Both the position numbers and the translations under genes were made by a program. A stretch of DNA of 64,000 nucleotides from Rhodobacteraceae bacterium Araon29 (GTDB taxonomy: Bacteria > Pseudomonadota > Alphaproteobacteria > Rhodobacterales > Rhodobacteraceae), in NCBI GenBank assembly GCA_039640505.1, contig CP046865.1, forward strand, positions 310,001-374,000, in the 5' to 3' direction. A model generated the notes under the pieces. The model saw only the letters and a program-made list of their open reading frames with translations. It was not told where the DNA came from and made no database searches. This document shows positions 34,155 through 42,724 of the stretch, one piece after another. Position 1 is the stretch's first letter, and each line of letters opens with the position of its first letter.

Positions 34155-35282
34155 ATGCGCACCTTACTGATAGCTTTGATGATGACACTCGCGACACAGG
34201 CGGGGGCTGATAATATCCTTACTGGAAGTGCAGGGAGCAAATTGGAAGGGAAGGTTGTTTCTAGTTTTGCCGGACCTTGGGCTATGTCTTTCATCGATGA
34301 TAAAAACCTGCTTGTCACCACAAAATCTGGCAGGCTTTGGCGTGTAAATACGAATGGCGAACAGTCCTTGGTCTCAGGCGTTCCCAAGGTCTTTGCAGGT
34401 GGCCAAGGCGGCTTGGGCGATGTTGTTCTTCATCCAAATTTCAAACAAAATAAACTCATCTACATTTCTTACATAAATTCAGAGGATGCAGGCAAAACAC
34501 GATATGCATCCGTGGTACGGGGAACCTTGGAAAGGTCAGATAGGGCAAACCTAAACAATATTGAAACCATTTGGCGGCAAACCCCCGCTCGATCACAGGG
34601 ACATTTTTCCCACAGACTTGCGTTTGGTCTTGATGGAACTCAGCACGCTGGTAAGATTTTTATAACTTCTGGAGATCGGCAAGAATTAACTCCTGCACAA
34701 AAATGGGATTCGGCATTAGGAAAAGTTATCCGACTGAACGATGACGGGACGATACCAAAAGACAACCCGTTTCAGGATAAAGGTGATTTAGCAAAAACCT
34801 TTTGGACGGTTGGCCACAGAAATGCGCTTGGGATCGCTTTTGATAAAAATGGCCAGCTTTGGGCGCACGAAATGGGGCCTAAACATGGGGATGAGTTTAA
34901 TTTAATCGTTGCGGGTGCGAATTATGGGTGGCCAATTGTATCTGAAGGCAACCATTATAGTGGAGCAGAAATTCCTGCCCATCAAACCAGGCCCGATTTC
35001 ATGGCACCAAAAATCTATTGGGTGCCAACGGTGGCTCCCTCAGGATTGATTTTTTACGAAGGGGATGAATTTTCCGAATGGAATGGAAATGCATTCATGG
35101 GAGGATTGAAAAGCAAGGCACTGGTGCGAATAGGATTTAATAATGAAGAACCATTTGAAGCTGAACGCTTCAGTTGGTCCCAAAGAGTAAGAGAAGTCGA
35201 AATGGATCATGATGGTGCCATTTGGGTTTTGGAGGATGGTCCATCTGGCAGGTTAATAAAGTTTACCAAGCCAAATGAATAA
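34155..35282 (+). CDS. PQQ-dependent sugar dehydrogenase (GSDH/Yli family)
   Basis: A 375-residue exported protein with signal peptide 'MRTLLIALMMTLATQAGADN' and a six-bladed beta-propeller of the glucose/sorbosone dehydrogenase family. Family markers are 'GGQGGLGDVVLHPNF', 'HFSHRLAFGLDG', 'GHRNALGIAFD', 'HEMGPKHGDEFN' and 'GANYGWP'. The last two groups contribute Ca and PQQ binding in relatives. It oxidises aldose sugars in the periplasm if PQQ is supplied. ATG 34155 starts the signal peptide; an upstream in-frame ATG at 34107 lies inside the nuclease. The transposon in the upstream nuclease may have cut it off from its promoter. Confidence 0.9.
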   Translation: MRTLLIALMMTLATQAGADNILTGSAGSKLEGKVVSSFAGPWAMSFIDDKNLLVTTKSGRLWRVNTNGEQSLVSGVPKVFAGGQGGLGDVVLHPNFKQNKLIYISYINSEDAGKTRYASVVRGTLERSDRANLNNIETIWRQTPARSQGHFSHRLAFGLDGTQHAGKIFITSGDRQELTPAQKWDSALGKVIRLNDDGTIPKDNPFQDKGDLAKTFWTVGHRNALGIAFDKNGQLWAHEMGPKHGDEFNLIVAGANYGWPIVSEGNHYSGAEIPAHQTRPDFMAPKIYWVPTVAPSGLIFYEGDEFSEWNGNAFMGGLKSKALVRIGFNNEEPFEAERFSWSQRVREVEMDHDGAIWVLEDGPSGRLIKFTKPNE

Positions 35283-35562
35283 AATTGGACATAGAAGTTA
35301 AGGTTTGCCCCACCCTCACTGAATCGGCTTGGCTATAAAGTCGCAATTTAAGAAAGCATCATCTTCAATTTGCTTGGCAATGGCCGTTTTCTTATGACCG
35401 GTCTAAGCTGCGCTTTTCGCCCGCACATTTGCGTCAATCGTATCACGGGCGACAGCGATATTCCATCACTTTGCCCGTAGAACCTTGGAAATTTATGTGA
35501 AAATTCTAAAAAAGGAGCCACCTATTTGACCGCGTGATGCTGCCCATGCTTGCCAAATACGA

Positions 35563-36534
35563 TCAGGGTATAGAGCTAATGATCGGAGCGATCCGGTCGC
35601 GATCAAAGTTCGCACCGCATAGAACAACAGCACTAACTTTGTTGGTGCGGTTAGGGGCATCCAGCTGCCAGGCCGCCTGTGCCAATCCGGCAGACCCTTC
35701 GACCAGCATTTTTTCGCTCCAAGCCATGTGGCGGATACCCTCGGCGATCTCGTCCTCGGTGCAGTCGATTAATTCATCAATAACTTCGCTGCCCAGCGGC
35801 AGAGTAATTGAGCCTTCGTCGACACCGCCAGCGCAGCCGTCTGCCAAAGTATCACTATGGGTTACTTCGACGTCATGACCTGCCCGAATACTGGCAGCCA
35901 ATGCGGCAGAATTACGCGCGCTGACACCGACAAGACGGGTGGAGGGTGAAAAGGCCTTAAGCACAGCCCCGATGCCTGAAATCAGACCGCCGCCTCCGAT
36001 AGATACATAGACCACATCAAGGTGCGGCAGCTGTTGCAGCAGTTCCAGCGCAATCGTTCCTTGTCCAGCGATAACCTGCGGATCATTATAGGGAGAGCAA
36101 TAGATGATGCCCTGCTCTTTGGCCAGTTTTTGCGCATGTTGTTCCGCCAAGCCGGAATCGTTTGAGTGCAAAATGGTCTTAACCCCAAGTGCTTTTATCC
36201 GAGACAGCTTTTCGCGTGCGACTGTTTCGGGCAATACCACGGTTAGATCATGACCAGTCATCTGCGCTGCCGTGGCAAGTGCCAGCCCGTGATTGCCCGA
36301 CGATGCCGTAATGGCGGGCACATCTGTCGATAAGGATGTCAGTTTTGACATGGCACCCCGAAATTTAAATGACCCGGTTTTTTGAAAATTTTCAGCCTTG
36401 AAGACGAGACCAGTATCGTCGTCAAACGACAGGCGGGACGGGATGCAGGGTGTCAACGTCAACCAGTGTTTGATACGGCGATGGGCGGCAACTGAGAGGG
36501 CAGCTTGCTCAAGTACGGCGGAGGAGGCAGTCAT
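35563..36534 (-). CDS. Threonine/serine dehydratase-like PLP enzyme (EutB-like)
   Basis: A 323-residue fold-type II PLP enzyme. The cofactor Lys is in 'KTGSFKFRGA', the PLP phosphate loop is seen as 'SIGGGGLISG', and 'ASSGNHGLALA' carries the Asn loop. No C-terminal ACT regulatory domain is present, so it is a catabolic-type dehydratase. Coupled to an ornithine-cyclodeaminase homologue, it resembles the EutB/EutC pair of ectoine and hydroxyectoine utilisation. The beta-hydroxyaspartate enzymes BhcB/BhcD are the main alternative. ATG 36534 has GGA upstream. It follows the partner gene by 10 bp. No eutD, eutE or doeA is in the window, so the pathway is unproven. Confidence 0.85.
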   Translation of the reverse strand: MTASSAVLEQAALSVAAHRRIKHWLTLTPCIPSRLSFDDDTGLVFKAENFQKTGSFKFRGAMSKLTSLSTDVPAITASSGNHGLALATAAQMTGHDLTVVLPETVAREKLSRIKALGVKTILHSNDSGLAEQHAQKLAKEQGIIYCSPYNDPQVIAGQGTIALELLQQLPHLDVVYVSIGGGGLISGIGAVLKAFSPSTRLVGVSARNSAALAASIRAGHDVEVTHSDTLADGCAGGVDEGSITLPLGSEVIDELIDCTEDEIAEGIRHMAWSEKMLVEGSAGLAQAAWQLDAPNRTNKVSAVVLCGANFDRDRIAPIISSIP

Positions 36535-36544
36535 CGGATGTCCT

Positions 36545-37504
36545 TTATTGAGTTTTTGCGCCTGCAGCAGCGTCAATGATGGTTTGAGTGATGGCAATGT
36601 CTTGTGCGGCGATCCCGGTTAGATCAACAACGGTGATCTCCTCATCCGAGGTCCGGCCCTTTTTTGCGCCAGAAAGAATAAGGCCCAGTTCGGTCACTTG
36701 AAGTGAAGCATCGCCGCGCTGCGCTGTCTGAAATTCGCCATGGTGCAAAGATTGGCTTGCCATATCACAGACGCGCAAAGATGCGGTGGCAACCAGCTTT
36801 GTCGGAAGCTCCTGCTTGCCCGGACAATCGGCCCCAATTGCGGTTACATGCGACCCCTTGCGCACCAAGCCATCCGCAAACAGGGGCTTTGTTGCATTTG
36901 TCGTCGTCGTAATGATGTCTGCCGCGCCAATGGCCGCGTTCAAATCGGGCACGGTGATCGCGTTGTAACCCGATGCGTTCAGGTCCGTACTCAACTCTTG
37001 CGCAGCAGAAGCATTGCGCGCCCATATGTTGAAATTCAACGCCCTATCTGTCATCAGTTTTGCCAAGCATATGGCCTGAAGCCGCGCCTGAATACCAGCA
37101 CCGATGATCAACACCTCGGTCGCATCGGAGCGCGCCAGAGCGCGGGTGGCCAAAGCGCCGCCGATTGCAGTGCGCATATCTGTGAGCCAGCCTTCGTCCC
37201 GCATTATGGCAAGGGTTTCGCCTGTGGCGGCAGAAAAAGCTAGCATCATGCCGTTCGAGGAAGGCAGGCCTTTGGCTGGATTATCGTAGAAGCCAGAGGC
37301 GATCTTGATCACATAACTGGCGGTTCCTACGATATAGCCGGACTTGACGTGACAATCGCCGTTCGCTTCAGGAAACGTCAAATGCACCACCTCACCCGTT
37401 TGCACATTGCCCTGCGCGGATGCGACATATGCATCTTGGATACGCTGCACGGCAGTTTCAAAGTCAAACAAAGCCATGATCTGTGCTTTATCTAGGTCTA
37501 ACAT
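36545..37504 (-). CDS. Ornithine cyclodeaminase / mu-crystallin family protein (EutC-like)
   Basis: A 319-residue NAD(P)-dependent enzyme. 'VKSGYIVGTASYVIKIASGF' and 'LLAIMRDEGWLTDMRTAIGG'-like blocks hold the substrate Arg and Lys of the family, and 'VLIIGAGIQARLQA' is the Rossmann motif. Members include ornithine and alanine dehydrogenases, ketimine reductases, EutC and iminosuccinate reductase BhcD. It is first in a two-gene operon with the dehydratase. Such pairs typically dehydrate a hydroxy-amino acid and reduce the resulting imine, or act on ectoine-derived compounds. Substrate is undecided. Confidence 0.85.
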   Translation of the reverse strand: MLDLDKAQIMALFDFETAVQRIQDAYVASAQGNVQTGEVVHLTFPEANGDCHVKSGYIVGTASYVIKIASGFYDNPAKGLPSSNGMMLAFSAATGETLAIMRDEGWLTDMRTAIGGALATRALARSDATEVLIIGAGIQARLQAICLAKLMTDRALNFNIWARNASAAQELSTDLNASGYNAITVPDLNAAIGAADIITTTTNATKPLFADGLVRKGSHVTAIGADCPGKQELPTKLVATASLRVCDMASQSLHHGEFQTAQRGDASLQVTELGLILSGAKKGRTSDEEITVVDLTGIAAQDIAITQTIIDAAAGAKTQ

Positions 37505-37790
37505 CGCAAGCCTCTTTAAGAACCGTTAATCTAGTTTACTAGTCGGCGTCGCATCGATTGAGCAGCCCACCTCAGTCATCCAATTTGAAAGTTAGTGCAA
37601 GATCGGCCTTTGGTCCATCGGAATGATGGCCACCGTAGGTGGACTTTTTGCCAGTTTAAACTTGGTTGAAGCGGGTGGGCCAATTTTTCTAAACTGATGC
37701 GATTAATACTATGTCTGACGGCACCCTAGAAAGGATGTCGGCAGTGTTCTGTTTTTGGGAGTGCAATGGCTACTTCCTGTTCAAAATGTT
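37505..37790. other. Divergent leader between the EutC-like gene and the importer operon
   Basis: No coding frame was found. The region carries the promoter of the minus-strand dehydratase operon and the left flank of the AraC-type element at 37791. No recognisable sigma-70 hexamers could be fixed on the minus strand. Confidence 0.4.
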
Positions 37791-37870
37791 TAGACTCGCT
37801 ATCTGGATAAGCCTTTGCCGCACATTGCCTCATTCTGTATCCAGCGGGAACAGGAGCTTCTTAATATAAT
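37791..37870 (+). promoter_or_regulatory. Putative AraC-type operator and promoter for the branched-chain-type importer
   Basis: The segment matches 43758-43837 without gaps. 'TAGACTCGCTATCTGGATA' (37791-37809) agrees at 16 of 19 positions with its partner, and 'CACATTGCCTCATTCT' (37821-37836) at 15 of 16. A TATAAT lies at 37865-37870 and no good -35 hexamer is seen, as expected for an activator-dependent promoter. The transcript would have a leader of about 270 bp before the binding-protein gene. The AraC gene beside the other copy is the candidate regulator. Confidence 0.6.
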
Positions 37871-38144
37871 TAGGAGTCACCAAAAGGGAAAAGGGTGCAG
37901 GATGAAAAAGAGCACCCAACCTTGTGAGCCGATGGTCACGCTATTTCATCTGCGCGATATTGCTTGCCTGTTTGAATACCCTGTTTGACCTTTTTATCGC
38001 CAACGCTGACGGCAGTGTGTGGGCAAAATCACCAACCTGTCATTGAAGGACTGAAGCCGCATAATCTCGGTTAAGTCACGCAACTGTTTTGAAGTAGGTG
38101 GAATTGGTTCAGAAACACTAACCTTTAAATTGGGAGACGCACAC
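37871..38144 (+). other. Leader of the importer operon
   Basis: About 270 bp between the predicted promoter and the binding-protein gene, with no coding frame recognised. A GGAG lies close before the ATG at 38145. No riboswitch-like fold was identified by eye. Confidence 0.35.
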
Positions 38145-39308
38145 ATGATAGCATTCAAGTCAACAATCAGCGCACTCGCGTTGAGTTTATTCACCGGAAC
38201 CGTAATGGCCGCTGAACCGGTAAAAATCGGCTATTCTATATCCAATACGGGCCTGTTTGCACTGGCGGCACCATCCCAGGTTACAGCCTATGAACTTTGG
38301 GCAGAGGAAGTTAATGCTGCAGGCGGACTTGATGTTGCCGGCGAACTGCGCCAGGTCGAGCTTGTTTGGTATGATGATGAATCAAATCCGGCCAAAGCGG
38401 CACAAATCTATGAAAAACTTATTTCCGATGAAAAGGTGGACCTTCTGCTGGCGCCCTGGGGTACTCCGCACCATCTGAACGTAGCGGGCGTCGTTGAAAC
38501 GCACGGATTTCCCATGGTGGGTAATACTGCCGCGTCGGTCGCCATCCGGGAAGTATCACCAGGCAATATCTGGTTCCCAACTTCGGCAATTCCCGACAAG
38601 ATAGGCAAAGAACTTGCTGCGCTCGCCAAATCAGAAGGCGTAACCTCGGTCGCAGTGCTGGCCAATGTGCTACCCTTTCCACAGGAAAACCTTCAATTTT
38701 TGCTGCCCGCGCTCGAAGATCAAGGCATCGAAGTCAAGTTGGTTGAGAACTACCCACCGGATATTTCTGATATGACACCGCTTCTGGCGAAGGTTAAAGT
38801 GTCAGGTGCAAAGGGTGTCATTGTACTGTCGTTTCCAGCGGATTCCTTTCTATATATGGGACAGGCAAAGGAAATGGGTATTGATCAATCCTTTCAATTC
38901 TTACTCGTTGGACCGACAATTAACGCCTTTCGTGGCGCCTTTGGAGATCATGCCAATGGGATTGTGACAATCGGCCACTGGTCGCCGCATCAAGACAAAT
39001 GGAGCAAAGCAAAACCATTCTTTGATGCCTATGTCAGCAAGTATGGCCATGCCCCTGATTATCTGGATTCTGCGCTGGCCTATATATCCGCTGAGATTCT
39101 TCAAGCAGCGGTTGCTGAAGCTGGACTTGACCACGCCAAATTGCGTGAATTCATTTCCTCAAATACATTTGAAACAATCAACGGTCCAATCCGCTTTGAG
39201 GGCGTTGAAAATGTAGAAACGCCAACCGCATTCTTGCAAATGCAAGGCGGCGAAATGCACCTTATTTGGCCCTCAGAAATTGCAACTTCTAAGATTCAGA
39301 AGCGCTGA
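38145..39308 (+). CDS. Branched-chain amino-acid-type ABC transporter substrate-binding protein
   Basis: A 387-residue periplasmic protein with signal peptide 'MIAFKSTISALALSLFTGTV' and cleavage near 'MAAEP'. The mature part starts 'VKIGYSISNTGLFALAA', the type I periplasmic fold of LivJ-like receptors. In relatives the following 'WAEEVNAAGGLDV' and 'DDESNPAKAAQIYEKLI' segments bracket the ligand cleft. The LivJ superfamily also binds urea, amides and aromatic acids. The linked aldehyde dehydrogenase and monooxygenase under the same regulatory element favour an aromatic or other carboxylate ligand here; this is inference. ATG 38145 has GGAG upstream. Confidence 0.9.
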   Translation: MIAFKSTISALALSLFTGTVMAAEPVKIGYSISNTGLFALAAPSQVTAYELWAEEVNAAGGLDVAGELRQVELVWYDDESNPAKAAQIYEKLISDEKVDLLLAPWGTPHHLNVAGVVETHGFPMVGNTAASVAIREVSPGNIWFPTSAIPDKIGKELAALAKSEGVTSVAVLANVLPFPQENLQFLLPALEDQGIEVKLVENYPPDISDMTPLLAKVKVSGAKGVIVLSFPADSFLYMGQAKEMGIDQSFQFLLVGPTINAFRGAFGDHANGIVTIGHWSPHQDKWSKAKPFFDAYVSKYGHAPDYLDSALAYISAEILQAAVAEAGLDHAKLREFISSNTFETINGPIRFEGVENVETPTAFLQMQGGEMHLIWPSEIATSKIQKR

Positions 39309-39314
39309 TCCTAA

Positions 39315-39349
39315 CAGTTCAATGCAAGACACGGTGCCTTGCATTGAAC
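39315..39349 (+). promoter_or_regulatory. Intercistronic stem-loop after the binding-protein gene
   Basis: Positions 39315-39327 and 39337-39349 are perfectly complementary (13 bp) with a nine-base loop, beginning six bases after the stop. There is no T-run, so it is more likely an RNA-stabilising or partial-attenuation hairpin that favours binding-protein expression over the four downstream genes. Confidence 0.75.
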
Positions 39350-39385
39350 TGACAGAGTATAAAAAATAAAGCCGGGGCACCCCCA

Positions 39386-40273
39386 ATGGAAATTCTACTT
39401 TCACCACAGCTTTTGTTTTCAGCCTTAGTGATGGGTTTTCTTTATGCGCTGATCGCAGTGGGGTTGAATTTCGTTTATGGGACAATCCGGTTGCTGAACA
39501 TTGCGCATGGTGATTTGGTCATGATCGGCGCCTATGCGGCTTTTAGCATGTTCACTTTCCTGGGCCTTTCGCCACTCCTTGGGTTGCCCCTGATCGCGGG
39601 CTTTACGGCACTTATTGGGTTCGGACTTTACTTTGGTCTTTTCAAGCAGCAGTTGGAAAAATCGGCTTCTATTGAACAGCTTGAAGCCAATTCGCTACTG
39701 CTATTTTTTGGTATCTCTGTAATTTTGCAGAACACCACGGCATTATTTTTCACAACTTCACTGCGCGCCTATCAGCATCTGGATACCGTTGTCAGCGTGT
39801 TCGGCACAAATATGACATGGAACCGGCTGTTGGCGCTAGGTGTATCACTCGTGATCGTCCTTTCGATAACTGCGTTTTTAAAATTTTCGATCTATGGACT
39901 TAGTATCTCTGCTTTGATGCAGAACCGCGACGCAGCCAAAGTCGTTGGCATCAATGTCGAGCGGGTTCAATTGGGCAGTTTTATCCTAGGGTTCGCGATT
40001 GCCGGAATTTCCGGAGCACTGATCAGCCTGACTGGACAGATATCACCTTTCATGGGCTTTCCCTTCACGATTGCCGCATTTGTGGTCATTATTCTGGGAG
40101 GCTTGGGAAACATAACCGGTGGGATTATCGCTGGCATCCTTTTGGGATTCATTGAAATTTATTCGGTTGCTTTAACATCCGCTACGTATCGGTCGATTCT
40201 GATCTATGGAATTTTTGTCGCAGCGATCATGATCCGTCCTCAGGGGCTCTTTGGAAAGGCCCAAAACAGATGA
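39386..40273 (+). CDS. livH: Branched-chain-type ABC transporter permease LivH
   Basis: A 295-residue inner-membrane permease with about eight hydrophobic segments. 'GFLYALIAVGLNFVYGTIRL' and 'LNIAHGDLVMIGAYAAF' are the hallmark N-terminal blocks of LivH/UrtB. 'AISGALISLTGQISPFMGF' and 'VVIILGGLGNITGGIIAG' are the C-terminal family motifs that contact the ATPase. It forms a heterodimer with the next permease; the stop overlaps its start by ATGA. Confidence 0.93.
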   Translation: MEILLSPQLLFSALVMGFLYALIAVGLNFVYGTIRLLNIAHGDLVMIGAYAAFSMFTFLGLSPLLGLPLIAGFTALIGFGLYFGLFKQQLEKSASIEQLEANSLLLFFGISVILQNTTALFFTTSLRAYQHLDTVVSVFGTNMTWNRLLALGVSLVIVLSITAFLKFSIYGLSISALMQNRDAAKVVGINVERVQLGSFILGFAIAGISGALISLTGQISPFMGFPFTIAAFVVIILGGLGNITGGIIAGILLGFIEIYSVALTSATYRSILIYGIFVAAIMIRPQGLFGKAQNR

Positions 40274-41190
40274 ATGTACTTCGTAACAATTCGGCCTTCT
40301 TCTTTGGTCTTGCTGTACTTGCCTTATTCGGCTTCTCAATCGGTAGTTTCTTTGGCAACTATTGGGTGGTGGTCGCATTGAATTTTGCAATGTGGATTGC
40401 CTTGACCCAAAGCTGGGCGATGTTTTCAGGCCTTACAGGCTATATTTCGCTCGGACATGTCGTTTTTTATGGTTTGGGCGCCTATACGGTCGCCATAAGC
40501 TACAAGATTTTACCCCTGTGGTTCTCAGTCCCTCTTGGTGGTCTTGTTGCAGCGGTATTTGCGCTAATTATTTCCGTACCTGCGCTGCGGGTTCGTGGCC
40601 CATATTTTGTTATTCTGACATTCGGCATCTCAGAACTTGTTAAATTTATTGTCCTGAACCTTGAAACCCATTTTGGCAAATCGAGCCGCTTGCTCTTCGG
40701 TGCGCCTTCGGCAGAGACTGTTCTTTATGCAATGATCGTATTGGCCGTTGTCGCAAGCGTCATGATGCAATTGGTCAAGGTCTCTACCTTTGGACGCGGA
40801 CTTCTAGCCATTCAGGGTGACGAAATCTCTGCTGAAACCGTGGGTATTCCAATTGTGCGGTTCAAGGTCATCGCGTTTTCTATCGCCGCTATCATACCGG
40901 GAATGGTTGGTGGGTTGATGGTGCTGCGATCAACATATTTTGAAGTTTTGCAAATCTTCAACCCACTTTTTTCCTTTACCATCGTAACGATGGCGATCAT
41001 CGGTGGCAGTAGCGATGCACGGGGCCCTATATTTGGCGCAGCCTTTTTGGTCTTCTTGTCTGAGCTTTTGGCATCAAGCGCGCCGCGGCTTTATATGATA
41101 TTGTTAGGGGGCTTCCTGATTTTCTTTGTGATTTTTGCGCCGAATGGAATTGTCGGAGTGCTGCGTAAATCCACAAAAGGTCGAAGCTGA
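40270..41190 (+). CDS. livM: Branched-chain-type ABC transporter permease LivM
   Basis: A 306-residue permease of the LivM/UrtC family with about nine membrane segments. Family motifs are 'WAMFSGLTGYISLGHVVFYG', 'LRVRGPYFVILTFGISELVK', 'GRGLLAIQGDEISAETVGI' and 'IIGGSSDARGPIFGAAF'. It starts within the livH stop (ATGA), and its own stop shares a base with the ATPase start, so expression is tightly coupled. Confidence 0.93.
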   Translation: MNVLRNNSAFFFGLAVLALFGFSIGSFFGNYWVVVALNFAMWIALTQSWAMFSGLTGYISLGHVVFYGLGAYTVAISYKILPLWFSVPLGGLVAAVFALIISVPALRVRGPYFVILTFGISELVKFIVLNLETHFGKSSRLLFGAPSAETVLYAMIVLAVVASVMMQLVKVSTFGRGLLAIQGDEISAETVGIPIVRFKVIAFSIAAIIPGMVGGLMVLRSTYFEVLQIFNPLFSFTIVTMAIIGGSSDARGPIFGAAFLVFLSELLASSAPRLYMILLGGFLIFFVIFAPNGIVGVLRKSTKGRS

Positions 41191-41921
41191 TGGGCCTTTT
41201 ACAGATTGAAAATATCGGGAAATCCTTTGGCGGGTTACGAGCGCTGGACGATGTAAGTTTCTCGGTGGATGTCGGTGAAACTGTGGGATTGATGGGGGCA
41301 AACGGGGCTGGAAAAACCACATTGTTCAGCATTATCGCCGGCCATCAGCCACCAACAGAAGGCGCCGTGCTTTTCCACGGACATCGTTTAACCGGAAAGC
41401 GCCCCGATCAAATTTGCCATGCAGGGATCGCCCGTACCTTTCAGATTGTCAGACCATTTGCGCGGATGACTGTACGTGAAAACGTGGAAACAGCACTTCT
41501 TTTTGGGGGTGCGCGAAAATCCAGTGACCCGCCTTTAGATTACTGTGCAATGGATATCCTTGATACTGTAGGTCTTGCCGATCATGCCGAAAGACCATCC
41601 GGTGCTCTGACGCTATCCTCTCGCAAAAAGTTGGAAGTTGCCCGCGCAATAGGCACCGGGCCGGAACTTTTGCTGCTTGATGAGGTCATGGCGGGCCTTA
41701 CCCCAGCAGAGGTTGCAGCTATGTTGGACACGCTTCGGCAGATCAAGAAAAACTACAACCTGACCATCCTTATTATCGAGCACGTCGTCAGCGCACTTTC
41801 CGAACTTTCTGACCGGATCATTGTGCTGCACCATGGCGTTAAGATCGCCGAGGGCAAGTCCCAAGATATCGCGGCCAATAAAAATGTGCGTTCGATCTAT
41901 TTTGGAGAGGAAGAAGCGTGA
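41190..41921 (+). CDS. livG: Branched-chain-type ABC transporter ATP-binding protein LivG
   Basis: A 243-residue ATPase with Walker A 'GANGAGKTT' and Walker B 'ELLLLDEVMAGL', the LivG-type Asp-Glu-Val instead of DEP. The signature motif is degenerate ('TLSSRKKLEVARA'), as in many LivG-like proteins. 'IARTFQIVRPFARMTVREN' is the Q-loop. It pairs with the LivF ATPase that overlaps its stop by GTGA. Confidence 0.92.
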   Translation: MGLLQIENIGKSFGGLRALDDVSFSVDVGETVGLMGANGAGKTTLFSIIAGHQPPTEGAVLFHGHRLTGKRPDQICHAGIARTFQIVRPFARMTVRENVETALLFGGARKSSDPPLDYCAMDILDTVGLADHAERPSGALTLSSRKKLEVARAIGTGPELLLLDEVMAGLTPAEVAAMLDTLRQIKKNYNLTILIIEHVVSALSELSDRIIVLHHGVKIAEGKSQDIAANKNVRSIYFGEEEA

Positions 41922-42631
41922 CTGTCATTCTTGAAGTTCTGGATCTTATGGCGGGATATGGTGATGTAGGCGTTCTGCATGGTGTCAATCTGAAATTGGA
42001 AGAGGGTAAAGTCTCGGCAGTGCTCGGCGCCAATGGCGCAGGAAAGACAACACTGTTCCGAACAATTGCAGGAATTATGCCAAGCACCTCTGGGCATATT
42101 AGATACTGTGGCCAAAATATCGACGCGCTGGCCTCTCATCACCGAGTGGCTGGTGGTCTGGTTCTGGTACCAGAAGGGCGCTTGGTCTTTCCTGATCTGA
42201 CAGTCGAGGAAAATCTACGGCTTGGCGCTATCAACGTTCGGGCGCGTGAACATCTGTCCGACACCCTAAGGTCAGTATACATAACCTTCCCGAGGTTGAA
42301 AGAACGTAAAGCCCAAGATGCGGGCACGCTGTCCGGCGGCGAACAGCAAATGTTGGCTTTGGGACGCGGGCTGATGGCACTTCCTAAGGTACTATTATTG
42401 GATGAACCCACCTTGGGTTTAGCGCCGGGCGTAGCAAAGCAAATTTTTGGCATTATTCCCGAACTGCTCGAATTCGGGCTGTCAATCTTGATTGCTGAAC
42501 AGGACGTCCATGCAACACTCCAAAAATCCGACCAAGCCTACGTGCTAGAAAACGGTGTAGTTGGCATCGAGGGCACGGGCTCGGATTTGTTGAAATCTCC
42601 ACAGGTCATTGAGGCATTTCTTGGTCACTGA
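41918..42631 (+). CDS. livF: Branched-chain-type ABC transporter ATP-binding protein LivF
   Basis: A 237-residue ATPase with Walker A 'GANGAGKTT', signature 'LSGGEQQMLALGRGL' and Walker B 'VLLLDEPTLGLAP'. The start is GTG overlapping the livG stop. It closes the five-gene importer operon and is convergent with the AraC gene; no strong terminator is seen in the 93 bp between them. Confidence 0.93.
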   Translation: MTVILEVLDLMAGYGDVGVLHGVNLKLEEGKVSAVLGANGAGKTTLFRTIAGIMPSTSGHIRYCGQNIDALASHHRVAGGLVLVPEGRLVFPDLTVEENLRLGAINVRAREHLSDTLRSVYITFPRLKERKAQDAGTLSGGEQQMLALGRGLMALPKVLLLDEPTLGLAPGVAKQIFGIIPELLEFGLSILIAEQDVHATLQKSDQAYVLENGVVGIEGTGSDLLKSPQVIEAFLGH

Positions 42632-42724
42632 TAGAAGACAGGCCCGAGAAAACCTTATCGTTACTGTGTTCACGGTGTTTGTCTAGGATTGTGCCTGATG
42701 GTGGTTAAAGCGCATTTGGTGTGA

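Noticed and set aside
35283-35562. Possible transposase tail on the minus strand between the sugar dehydrogenase and the dehydratase
   Set aside because: Short scraps such as 'VARDTIDANVRAK' are broken by stops and could not be tied to any insertion-sequence family.
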